Below are positions 1-5,922 of a DNA stretch of 7,905 bases, in pieces; position 1 is the stretch's first letter; every line of letters begins with the position of its first letter. This DNA comes from Halieaceae bacterium (lineage in GTDB: Bacteria; Pseudomonadota; Gammaproteobacteria; Pseudomonadales; Halieaceae): the NCBI GenBank assembly GCA_018666295.1, contig JABIZW010000003.1:1-7905 (forward strand), in the 5' to 3' direction. A program made the position numbers and the translations under genes. A model generated the notes under the pieces. It made no database searches. It was not told where the DNA came from and saw only the letters and a program-made list of their open reading frames with translations.

Positions 1-278
1 AGCACCTGTGCGAGGTGCGTTCGACAGTGCTCCAAGGGTCTCTCGAAGTGGTGACCTTTGAAAATGGCGAAGAGGTCTCTACCGTCACTCGGCAAATGGG
101 AAGCTACTCGCAGATGCCTGAGGGCGATGTTCACATGGAGCGCGGTGGACCCGAGGGCGCGACAGTATTGTTCAACCTGTTCGCGCCCCATGGTCAACTG
201 ACAGAGCTGCTTGACGAAGCCGGAAATACTATCAAAACACTCACGATTGAATCAGTGTTGGCTCAGTTCTCCAACTAA
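1..278 (+). CDS. cupin domain protein, C-terminal part (5' end outside window)
   Basis: This is the 3' end of a gene whose reading frame is open to the left edge (first full codon at base 3), so the GTG at 15 is probably internal rather than the start. The visible part carries a cupin motif 2: Gly, five residues, then PEGDVH (117-134), fitting G-x5-P-x-G-x2-H, with the usual final Asn of the motif replaced by Gly. Short beta-strand-like stretches surround it, such as TVLQGSLEVVTF and ATVLFNLFAPHG. Cupin motif 1, with the other metal ligands, would lie upstream and is not visible. The fold is a small beta barrel that may bind a metal and serve as an enzyme or sensor; the substrate cannot be told. 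A hairpin begins at the last base of the stop codon. Confidence 0.7.
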   Translation, partial: HLCEVRSTVLQGSLEVVTFENGEEVSTVTRQMGSYSQMPEGDVHMERGGPEGATVLFNLFAPHGQLTELLDEAGNTIKTLTIESVLAQFSN

Positions 279-292
279 CAGCCTAGGGCTGT
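278..292 (+). terminator. hairpin after the cupin gene, possible weak terminator
   Basis: ACAGCC (278-283) and GGCTGT (287-292) form a perfect 6-bp stem with a 3-nt loop TAG, starting on the last base of the cupin stop codon. The following bases, ATTCTGC, are not a real T tract, so intrinsic termination would be weak. The position immediately after a stop codon is the main argument. Confidence 0.35.
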
Positions 293-329
293 ATTCTGCG
301 GCACCCGACGCGAAGCAGGTTTGGGGTTC

Positions 330-342
330 GAGTGTGACACTC
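330..342. promoter_or_regulatory. 13-bp odd dyad GAGTGTGACACTC, operator-like
   Basis: GAGTGT and ACACTC are perfect inverted arms around a central G. The dyad lies 14 bases before the chosen ATG of the amidohydrolase and directly abuts its Shine-Dalgarno region (AAGAGAGA, 343-350). A dimeric repressor bound here, or a small RNA hairpin (GAGTG/CACTC with loop TGA), could limit expression. No regulator gene is adjacent, and I do not recognise the sequence as a known operator. Confidence 0.35.
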
Positions 343-356
343 AAGAGAGACCTCAG

Positions 357-2090
357 ATGATCCGGATTATTGCTTTATTTGTGCTTTTGCTAGCCCAGAC
401 CGCTGTCGCCGATAACACGTCTGCCGAACTTATTTTGCGCGGTGGAACCGTCTATTCGTTAGACACCCAAGGCAGTCGTCACTCCGCCATTGCAGTATCG
501 GGCAGTCGGATTATTGCCCTTGGGACCGAGGCCGACATCAACCTGCTGATGAATGATGAGACCGAGGTCATTGAGCTTGACGGCCGGGTGGTTTTTCCCG
601 GATTTATCGATACTCATATTCACACCATGGATACGCTGCCGCTCTTAAACGGCGTCATGCTCTCACCCGGACAGACGGCCGACGAAGTGTTAGAAGCGAT
701 CGCCGAGCATGCCGCCAACTTCCCTTCTCAAAACCCAGTATTGGGATCGGGCTTCCTTGCCCGAGCTTTTGGTATTAACGGCCCCACGGCTGCACAACTT
801 GACGCCGTTGTGCCCCACAGGCCCGCACTGATTATTGACGAAGGCGGACACACGGCCTGGGCAAACTCGCTAGCCCTCGCGAATGCCGCGATTTCAGCGC
901 AAACGCCAGACCCCGTCCCCGGCGCCCACTTTTTTCAGCGCGATCAGTTAGGAAATCCGACGGGATGGCTTGTCGAGGGCGCCGCTATTGAACCTGTTAA
1001 GAAAGCGCTTGGCGTGGTCAGTGAACGCTCGCTTCGATCGGCAGCACCCGGATTTTTCAACGACATGTCGGCCGTTGGGCTGACCGCTGCTTTCGATGCA
1101 GGCATGATCGATACTGGGCGGCTTGGCATGCAGATTGCGCACGAGTTGGCCGAGACTGATGCACTGCCACTGCGCATGGTCGGCTCGCTCTACATCAACA
1201 CCCCCAAAGACCTCCTCACTGCACACGAAGAACTCTCGACGCTGCGCGAGATCTATGACCATGAGTTGTTCTCAGTCACGACCCTCAAGCTTTCGCTCGA
1301 TGGCACGGTTGAAGCCAAGACCGCTGTCACGCTTGCACCCTACTTGGCCCCCGAGGGGCACGAGGCAAGCCCACTCCTGCCCGACACACAGGTATTTAAC
1401 GCGGTTTTTGAGGCCTACAGCTTAGGTTTCGATCTTCACCTTCACGCCATTGGCGACGGTGCTGTGCGTACTGCTCTTGATGCCATAGAGGCAGGACAAG
1501 CAGCGCATCCCAAGGCCGATGTTAGGGCCACGATATGCCATATTGAGGTGGTCGACACTGCCGATATCGATCGGTTTGGTGCGCTGGGCGTGGTGGCTCA
1601 AACCACGCCAACGTGGTTCGAGTACGATGAGATCGCCATGGAGTTCTTGGGCCCTGACCGGTTTGAGCAACTGTACCCCTTAGCTTCTATTCTTCGAAAC
1701 GGAGGTCGCGTTACGCTCGGCAGCGACTACCCGGTGTCTTGGATCGGCAAAGATGCACTCAACCCCCTGTTTAATATTGAAATGGCCGTGACGCGCCAGC
1801 GTGCTGGTGATGCCAACTACCCCATTCAAGCTCGGGCTAATGAACGACTCAGCGTCGATCAAGCCATTCGCGCGCACACGGTGGATGCGGCCTGGCAAAT
1901 ACGGATGGAAGACACCATTGGAACGCTTGAAGTGGGGAAAAAAGCCGATCTTGTTGTGCTTGAGCGCGACCCTTATCGAACCCCGGTCCATTCGATCCAC
2001 ACCATAGCCGTAGATATCACAGTGTCAGATGGACGAAGGGTTTTCCAGCGAGTAGATGGCCCAAACCCTGAACCGCCTGAGGCGCTTTGA
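357..2090 (+). CDS. secreted YtcJ-like metal-dependent amidohydrolase (Amidohydro_3)
   Basis: Predicted hydrolase of amide or related C-N bonds, 577 residues, exported by Sec. I chose the ATG at 357 because a clean signal peptide follows (MIRIIALFVLLLAQTAVADN) and AGAGAG lies a few bases upstream; the frame is open to a TTG at 321 but that would hide the signal peptide. Residues in order: PGFIDTHIH with the metal-binding HxH pair (H87, H89); LKLSLDGTVE (310-319), with K311 where family members have a metal-bridging lysine; HLHAIGDGAV (H361, H363); ICHIE (H395); LGSDYPV with the conserved Asp (D457); and GTLEVGKKADLVVL (522-535), the strand that closes the small beta domain. Family relatives include N-substituted formamide deformylase, but the substrate cannot be predicted from sequence. 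The gene ends 7 bp from a convergent neighbour and has no obvious terminator. Confidence 0.9.
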   Translation: MIRIIALFVLLLAQTAVADNTSAELILRGGTVYSLDTQGSRHSAIAVSGSRIIALGTEADINLLMNDETEVIELDGRVVFPGFIDTHIHTMDTLPLLNGVMLSPGQTADEVLEAIAEHAANFPSQNPVLGSGFLARAFGINGPTAAQLDAVVPHRPALIIDEGGHTAWANSLALANAAISAQTPDPVPGAHFFQRDQLGNPTGWLVEGAAIEPVKKALGVVSERSLRSAAPGFFNDMSAVGLTAAFDAGMIDTGRLGMQIAHELAETDALPLRMVGSLYINTPKDLLTAHEELSTLREIYDHELFSVTTLKLSLDGTVEAKTAVTLAPYLAPEGHEASPLLPDTQVFNAVFEAYSLGFDLHLHAIGDGAVRTALDAIEAGQAAHPKADVRATICHIEVVDTADIDRFGALGVVAQTTPTWFEYDEIAMEFLGPDRFEQLYPLASILRNGGRVTLGSDYPVSWIGKDALNPLFNIEMAVTRQRAGDANYPIQARANERLSVDQAIRAHTVDAAWQIRMEDTIGTLEVGKKADLVVLERDPYRTPVHSIHTIAVDITVSDGRRVFQRVDGPNPEPPEAL

Positions 2091-2097
2091 GTTGGCG

Positions 2098-3159
2098 CTA
2101 GAGTATTACCGCGCCTGCCAGTGGGTCACTTCCGTTAATAAGTTGGTGGAACTCGTCTGCAAGGCGACGGGACTCCTGAACGCAGTCGCGCCAATATTGT
2201 TCACGAATCGATTCGGGTATTTTTCCAAAATCCCGCCGGTCTGGAATCTTTCCGAACGGCAACTGCGCTAAGAACGCATCGCTCGGGCAGAGTGTGATCA
2301 GCTGATCTGACGAGACCTGCCGGTTGGCTCGCCAGGGCAAAAACTTGTCAAACCAGCCCATCGTCATACGATTGCTAAAATGGGGATAGAGCCACACTTG
2401 GTCTTCAGGAAGGCGTTCAACGTCAAAGTGATAGTCAATAATGCCACCGTCCCAGAACGCACCCTGACCCGCCCCTTCGATTTCGTACACGCCGTCGAAG
2501 ACGTAAGGAATTGCACCGCTCGCCATGAGCGCATTGAAGACATTAGCTTCCGAGAGAGAGACGTACTGCGTTCCAAACCCGTCGAGCAACGGTGCCACGG
2601 GTCTCGCTTCTTGGTGCGCAAAGACAACACGTTGAAACGACAACGGTAACGTTGCCCGACTTACGGCATTGCCCAGTGCCGCCACCGCCATTCCCGCAAT
2701 TAAGCCTGGGCCCGGTGCAGTACCATTGAGGCCCTTGCCGCGCGCTGTGACAACGTGTGACCGAAGCCACGGATGCTCAACAACGTGACGCTCGCCCCCC
2801 TCTCCCAGCAAACACCTCATGAGTCCGAGTGCCACCTCTGTAATCTCTGCAACCGAAGGCTTTGCTGACGCGTAGTGCTGAGTGAGGTACGCGCGCTCGA
2901 ATCGATCGTACACTTCGGACGGATTGGGCTGCGCCATGGCAGCGTGTCGCCAACTGCCAATCGATGAACCGATCGCATCGAGTGGTCGATCGCGTCCGGC
3001 AAATAACTCTCCGACGAGCACACGGTCAAGTTGGCCCAGAATAAGCCACTTTGGACCGCCTGATGCACCGATCAGACCGTCTACAAGGTCTGCGTGCCAG
3101 CCCTCCTCGGCGAGTCGCTTTGCTGCAGCCTTCCCGACTCTCAGTTCGAGCGCCTTCAC
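2098..3159 (-). CDS. patatin-like phospholipase family protein
   Basis: Predicted serine lipid acyl hydrolase using the Ser-Asp dyad of the patatin fold, 353 residues. Visible motifs: an oxyanion-type glycine loop GASGGPKW (31-38); the nucleophile elbow GSSIG (64-68, Ser66 in GxSxG form); and the dyad Asp in FWDGGIIDYHFD (D237 in DGG). The downstream block LYPHF...GWFDKFLPWR (257-277) is typical of the bacterial subgroup annotated as patatin-like phospholipase. No signal peptide or membrane segment is seen, so it is likely cytoplasmic or loosely membrane-associated. The start is GTG at 3159, supported by AAGGA six bases upstream (3166-3170 on the plus strand). It converges on the amidohydrolase with a 7-bp gap and diverges from the M48 protease gene. 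The physiological lipid is unknown. Confidence 0.87.
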   Translation of the reverse strand: MKALELRVGKAAAKRLAEEGWHADLVDGLIGASGGPKWLILGQLDRVLVGELFAGRDRPLDAIGSSIGSWRHAAMAQPNPSEVYDRFERAYLTQHYASAKPSVAEITEVALGLMRCLLGEGGERHVVEHPWLRSHVVTARGKGLNGTAPGPGLIAGMAVAALGNAVSRATLPLSFQRVVFAHQEARPVAPLLDGFGTQYVSLSEANVFNALMASGAIPYVFDGVYEIEGAGQGAFWDGGIIDYHFDVERLPEDQVWLYPHFSNRMTMGWFDKFLPWRANRQVSSDQLITLCPSDAFLAQLPFGKIPDRRDFGKIPESIREQYWRDCVQESRRLADEFHQLINGSDPLAGAVIL

Positions 3160-3165
3160 TGTCGA

Positions 3166-3170
3166 TCCTT
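3166..3170 (-). promoter_or_regulatory. ribosome-binding site that fixes the GTG start of the patatin gene
   Basis: On the minus strand the sequence reads AAGGA, six bases, then GTG. This spacing is near ideal and no ATG is better placed, so it decides the non-ATG start. Confidence 0.65.
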
Positions 3171-3238
3171 ATTTGTCGTCACACCCAACACACTAGCTCC
3201 AAAACGCCCATCGCCTTATCATGACCCCGACACCGTTG

Positions 3239-3254
3239 AGTGGTGGTCACCACT
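3239..3254. repeat. inverted repeat AGTGGT-GGTC-ACCACT in the divergent intergenic region
   Basis: Perfect 6-bp arms (3239-3244 and 3249-3254) around GGTC, in the 134-bp space between the divergent phospholipase and M48 protease genes, 40 bases before the protease ATG. It could be an operator or a hairpin in the protease leader. I could not assign convincing -35/-10 boxes around it. Confidence 0.3.
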
Positions 3255-3270
3255 GCGCCGAACCGACAAT

Positions 3271-3285
3271 AAAAAAAAATGGGAG
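3271..3285 (+). promoter_or_regulatory. A9 tract, upstream ATG and GGGAG ribosome-binding site of the M48 gene
   Basis: Nine consecutive A (3271-3279) run into ATGGGAG. The ATG at 3279 is in frame with the protease, and the GGGAG right after it is well placed to serve the second ATG at 3294. The arrangement favours initiation at 3294 but permits a form longer by five residues. Confidence 0.5.
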
Positions 3286-3293
3286 CAAACACC

Positions 3294-4463
3294 ATGGCAT
3301 TTAACGCTGAAATGGCCACAAAAGCCTATATCGATGGGCTGGGTGAAGAAGCCCTTGCGCAAGCGGCAGCCTACACCGCAGGTAATCACTGGCTCATGCT
3401 CTGGTCTTTGGGCGTGACCGTTCTCTCAACCTGGCTCATCCTTCGCAGCGGTATTCTGACCACACTGGTCGGCAAGCTGTCCGGAAAAGGGCTCTTCAAT
3501 CGAGCCTTTCGAGTCAGCGCCGCGTTTATTGTGCTCTCGTCGATTGTCGAACTCCCCTGGACGATCTACACGAGCTGGTACCGTCAAACCCAATACGATA
3601 TGACCACTCAGCCCCTCGGCGACTTCCTTGGACAAGCCGGTCTAAGTCTGGCGTTAAGCGCCGTGATCATGGGCGTGTTATTGGCCTTGTTCTACGTACT
3701 GGTCAACAGAGTTGGAAAGCTTTGGTGGGCTTGGTTTGGTGGGGTTACCGCCAGCGTCATTACGCTCATGATGATCTTGGGTCCAACGCTAATACAGCCA
3801 CTGTTTAACGAGTACACCGCGGTGCCTGAGGGCGAGGTAAAGGAAGCAATTGAAGCACTGGCCATGGAGGCCAATATTCCCACCGAGCGTATCTTTATGT
3901 ACGACGGGTCACGCCAGTCGAACAATTTCACCGCCAATGTCGCCGGCATCGGTTCATCAGCCCGTATTGCGATCTCAGACGTTGCGATGAATCAAGCAGA
4001 TTTGGATGAAGTGAAGGCTGTGACTGGACACGAAATTGGCCATTACGTCTCGGGGCATATTTGGTGGATCGTACTGTTACTAAGCGCCCAAATCGTTGTC
4101 GCCTTTTTGCTTGCGGACAAGTTATTTGCACCTGTCGCCAGATGGTTTTCGGCTGATGAGGACATTCGTAATCCAGCAAGTATTCCGGTACTGATTTTAC
4201 TGGTTGGCGTGTTAATGACCTTCTTCGCACCCATTAATAATACGCTTTCGAGAATGAACGAGACCGATGCGGATCGGTACTCATTAGAGACGGTCAATTT
4301 ACCGGACGGCATGGCTTCAGCCCTCGTTAAGACCGCCGAATACCGAAATCCCAGGCCGGGCACCCTGCAGGAAGTATTGTTCTACACGCATCCCTCGGCC
4401 GAGGGCCGTGTGCGAATGGCTATGGAGTGGAAAGCAGAGCAACTCGAAAACGAGTCGCCCTGA
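3294..4463 (+). CDS. M48 family (Ste24/CAAX-protease-like) membrane zinc metallopeptidase
   Basis: Integral inner-membrane zinc endopeptidase, 389 residues from the ATG at 3294. That ATG has GGGAG (3281-3285) eight bases upstream; an in-frame ATG at 3279 lies in front of it but has only A-rich sequence and no ribosome-binding site. Hydrophobic segments lie near residues 32-51, 73-91, 115-138 and 147-166, then 257-276 and 297-314, so the zinc site is framed by membrane segments as in Ste24. The zinc motif is TGHEIGHY (HExxH at 246-250, codons from 4029) and the third ligand is probably E323 in NETDADRYS. The C-terminal block EVLFYTHPSAEGRVRMA (360-376) is the conserved Ste24-type tail. Bacterial members are thought to act in envelope protein quality control; the actual substrate is not inferable. 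It converges on the ABM gene with a 17-bp gap. Confidence 0.9.
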   Translation: MAFNAEMATKAYIDGLGEEALAQAAAYTAGNHWLMLWSLGVTVLSTWLILRSGILTTLVGKLSGKGLFNRAFRVSAAFIVLSSIVELPWTIYTSWYRQTQYDMTTQPLGDFLGQAGLSLALSAVIMGVLLALFYVLVNRVGKLWWAWFGGVTASVITLMMILGPTLIQPLFNEYTAVPEGEVKEAIEALAMEANIPTERIFMYDGSRQSNNFTANVAGIGSSARIAISDVAMNQADLDEVKAVTGHEIGHYVSGHIWWIVLLLSAQIVVAFLLADKLFAPVARWFSADEDIRNPASIPVLILLVGVLMTFFAPINNTLSRMNETDADRYSLETVNLPDGMASALVKTAEYRNPRPGTLQEVLFYTHPSAEGRVRMAMEWKAEQLENESP

Positions 4464-4480
4464 TGGTTTGTGTCAGCGGG

Positions 4481-4777
4481 CTAGCCTTCAATACCGTCGA
4501 GGTACTCAACGTCGGGCATGCCGGCGACTAAGCCGCCAAGTTTGACATTAGCGGCCTTGAAGTAATCAGTCTTGCCGTGTGCTTCAAGCGCGGCTTTGTC
4601 CACGTAAGATTCTAACACTTTGTAGGTCTGTGGGTCAGACTTACTGCGGTTGAGCGTGTAAAAACTGCAGCCTGGCTCGTTGGCGATGACCTGTGCTGCG
4701 AGCGCCATAAATACGGCTTCAAATTCTTCGTTCTTGCCCTCTTGGACGGGAATGGTTGCAATTACACCAATGGCCAT
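4481..4777 (-). CDS. ABM-domain protein, putative quinol monooxygenase
   Basis: A 98-residue single-domain protein of the antibiotic biosynthesis monooxygenase (ABM) superfamily, a dimeric ferredoxin-like alpha/beta fold. Visible family marks: a first strand AIGVIATIPVQEGK, a helix EEFEAVFMALAAQVIANEPGC (19-37) with the NEPGC turn, the strand SFYTLNRS, the strand TYKVLESYVDKAAL (51-64), and AHGKTDYFK (66-74) containing the conserved His. Relatives such as YgiN oxidise quinols without a cofactor, but many members have unknown substrates. The ATG at 4777 has AAGGA seven bases upstream (4785-4789). It appears to be a single-gene unit lying between two plus-strand genes; the 8-bp palindrome GGCTAGCC (4479-4486) overlaps its stop codon. 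Confidence 0.85.
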   Translation of the reverse strand: MAIGVIATIPVQEGKNEEFEAVFMALAAQVIANEPGCSFYTLNRSKSDPQTYKVLESYVDKAALEAHGKTDYFKAANVKLGGLVAGMPDVEYLDGIEG

Positions 4778-4858
4778 GACAGGTTCCTTATTATTGATAT
4801 GAGAATGAGAAGGGAAGAGCGTACTGGCAAGGACAATGAATTCCTAGAAAATCTTGGC

Positions 4859-4886
4859 TTGACCGTCGCTCTGGACCGTCAATACT
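4859..4886 (+). promoter_or_regulatory. candidate sigma70-type promoter for the S1-domain gene
   Basis: TTGACC (4859-4864, one mismatch to TTGACA), a 16-bp spacer and AATACT (4881-4886, two mismatches to TATAAT). If used, the transcript would have a leader of about 210 bases before the GTG at 5103, which contains the hairpin at 4942-4959. Found by eye, so chance matches are possible. Confidence 0.3.
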
Positions 4887-4941
4887 CACAATAATCCACC
4901 AAGAGTTCTTTTTTGCGTAGTCCCGACGGGCGCGAAGCGAG

Positions 4942-4959
4942 TACGCTAAGCACAGCGTA
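4942..4959. repeat. hairpin TACGCT-AAGCAC-AGCGTA
   Basis: Perfect 6-bp inverted arms with a 6-nt loop, in the middle of the gene-free region. There is no T tract on either side, so it is not a typical terminator. It could be part of a folded leader RNA of the S1-domain gene. Confidence 0.35.
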
Positions 4960-5102
4960 GAATTTGTTGCCAAAGCCGCACTGTAACAGCCGCAAATGCC
5001 GGTTGGAGTAGAAGTGAGATGCATCCAAAACGCAGAGCATAAAAGCCGGAAGTCGGTACGGCATCGACGAAATAGGAATTTAACATCAAACAAAAAATAG
5101 AA

Positions 5103-5783
5103 GTGAATGAGCAGAGTACGCTTACCATTGGGCAAGTCGCTTGGCTAAAGGTAGTCGACGTGAATCACCTCGGTGCTTTTGTTGATTGGGGTCTAAGTAA
5201 AGACCTTTTTGTTCCTTTTGCGGAGCAACAGCACCCCCTGAAACCAGACGCCTTCACCCTCGTCAAAGTCTACATTGATAATCAGGGACGGCCTGCGGGC
5301 TCGACACGCATTGATCACTGGATTGAAGACACAGCCACCGGGCTCGAGGTCGGTGAACAGGTGGAGTTACTCGTCGCCGAGCAGACAGACCTTGGGTTCA
5401 AGGCCATTGTTAATCACCAGTTCTGGGGGTTGCTCTACAGTAACGAGCTGTACCGAAGAATTCGCCGAGGGCAGACGCTAGAGGGATACATTCAGCGGAT
5501 TCGCGAAGATGGGAAAATTGATCTGTCACTCAGTCGGCCCGGGTTTAGTGAGTCTAAGATTCAGGATGTTGCTCACGCCATAGAGACCAAGCTAAGCGAA
5601 AATTCTGGGTTTTTGGCACTGACCGACAAAAGCCCTCCCCGCGCGATTTACGCGACATTTGGTGTCAGTAAAAAAGTGTTCAAACAGGCGGTGGGTGCGC
5701 TTTACAAGGCACGCAAAATCACTATTGAGGCGAGCGGCATTAGGGCATGTGAGCGCGGCTATGATGAAAGCACCGAGGAATAA
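5103..5783 (+). CDS. CvfB/YitL-type S1 RNA-binding protein lacking the first S1 domain
   Basis: Predicted cytoplasmic RNA-binding protein, 226 residues. Domains: an S1-like barrel at about 8-72 (IGQVAWLKVVDV, GAFVDWGLSKDLFVPFAEQ); a second at about 82-146 (VGEQVELLVAEQTDLGFKA, WGLLYSNELY, GYIQRIREDGKIDLSL); and a C-terminal winged helix at about 152-212 (GFLALTDKSPPRAIYATFG, SKKVFKQAVGALYK, ITIEASGIR). Typical CvfB/YitL proteins are about 270-300 residues and carry another S1 domain in front; here the protein begins where the family's second S1 starts. The N-terminal domain cannot be recovered upstream, because all three forward frames have stops just before the start (5073, 5081, 5098). The GTG at 5103 has no good ribosome-binding site; AGGAA at 5074 is too far away. 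CvfB affects virulence-factor expression in staphylococci; its role here is unknown. Confidence 0.85.
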   Translation: MNEQSTLTIGQVAWLKVVDVNHLGAFVDWGLSKDLFVPFAEQQHPLKPDAFTLVKVYIDNQGRPAGSTRIDHWIEDTATGLEVGEQVELLVAEQTDLGFKAIVNHQFWGLLYSNELYRRIRRGQTLEGYIQRIREDGKIDLSLSRPGFSESKIQDVAHAIETKLSENSGFLALTDKSPPRAIYATFGVSKKVFKQAVGALYKARKITIEASGIRACERGYDESTEE

Positions 5784-5864
5784 AAGGACTTAATTGCCTC
5801 ACCATAACGACTGATTGTAGTCCCATTGCTCAAGCAAGAGGTACGTCTTAAAAACGAATATCGA

Positions 5865-5902
5865 GATGAGGCGGGCAGCCCAATAAATACTGCCCACTCG
5901 TC
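5865..5902 (+). promoter_or_regulatory. long imperfect hairpin in the leader of the sulfatase gene
   Basis: GATGAG (5865-5870) pairs with CTCGTC (5897-5902) with one G-U pair. After a small internal loop (GC opposite A), GGGCAG (5873-5878) pairs with CTGCCC (5890-5895) around an 11-nt loop. This gives 12 pairs in total. It ends ten bases before the sulfatase ribosome-binding site (GAGG, 5912-5915). No T tract follows, so it is more likely a leader structure or processing site than an intrinsic terminator of the S1-domain gene, though a terminator role is not excluded. Confidence 0.45.
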
Positions 5903-5922
5903 ACAAGTATTGAGGCCACGTA

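Larger units (their letters stand above)
4778..5102. other. 325-bp intergenic region with no convincing gene
   Basis: This gap separates the divergent ABM and S1-domain genes and should hold promoters for both. On the minus strand all three frames are free of stops from about 4946 to 5064, and open frames of 60-114 codons result, but none has a ribosome-binding site or recognisable domain. The 61-codon one (5064-4879) looks the most protein-like. The sequence holds a hairpin at 4942-4959, a plausible plus-strand promoter at 4859-4886 and a short direct repeat GACCGTC at 4861 and 4874. It may be a long leader, a structured RNA or the remnant of an intergenic repeat; I cannot decide. Confidence 0.45.

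Noticed and set aside
321..356. Longer amidohydrolase start at TTG 321
   Set aside because: It would put a polar segment in front of a clear signal peptide, and the ATG at 357 has a purine-rich ribosome-binding site.
1123..1425. Plus- and minus-strand open frames of about 70-105 codons inside the amidohydrolase
   Set aside because: They lie wholly within a gene with intact catalytic motifs and have Arg/Ser-rich or low-complexity translations typical of shadow frames.
4479..4486. Palindrome GGCTAGCC between the M48 and ABM genes as a bidirectional terminator
   Set aside because: A self-complementary 8-mer has no loop and no T tract on either side; probably chance overlap with the ABM stop codon.
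4861..4880. Direct repeat GACCGTC (4861 and 4874) as a tandem operator or CRISPR-like unit
   Set aside because: Only two 7-bp copies, overlapping the promoter candidate; too short and too few to support a separate call.
4791..5135. 114-codon minus-strand open frame, plus 61- and 60-codon frames at 4879-5064 and 4946-5128
   Set aside because: No ribosome-binding site before any of them, no recognisable domain, and they overlap one another in different frames; the first also overlaps the start of the S1-domain gene. Treated as features of the intergenic DNA rather than genes.
5107..5148. Out-of-frame ATG four bases after the GTG start of the S1-domain gene
   Set aside because: It opens only 13 codons before a stop and has no ribosome-binding site of its own; the GTG frame carries the S1 and winged-helix domains.
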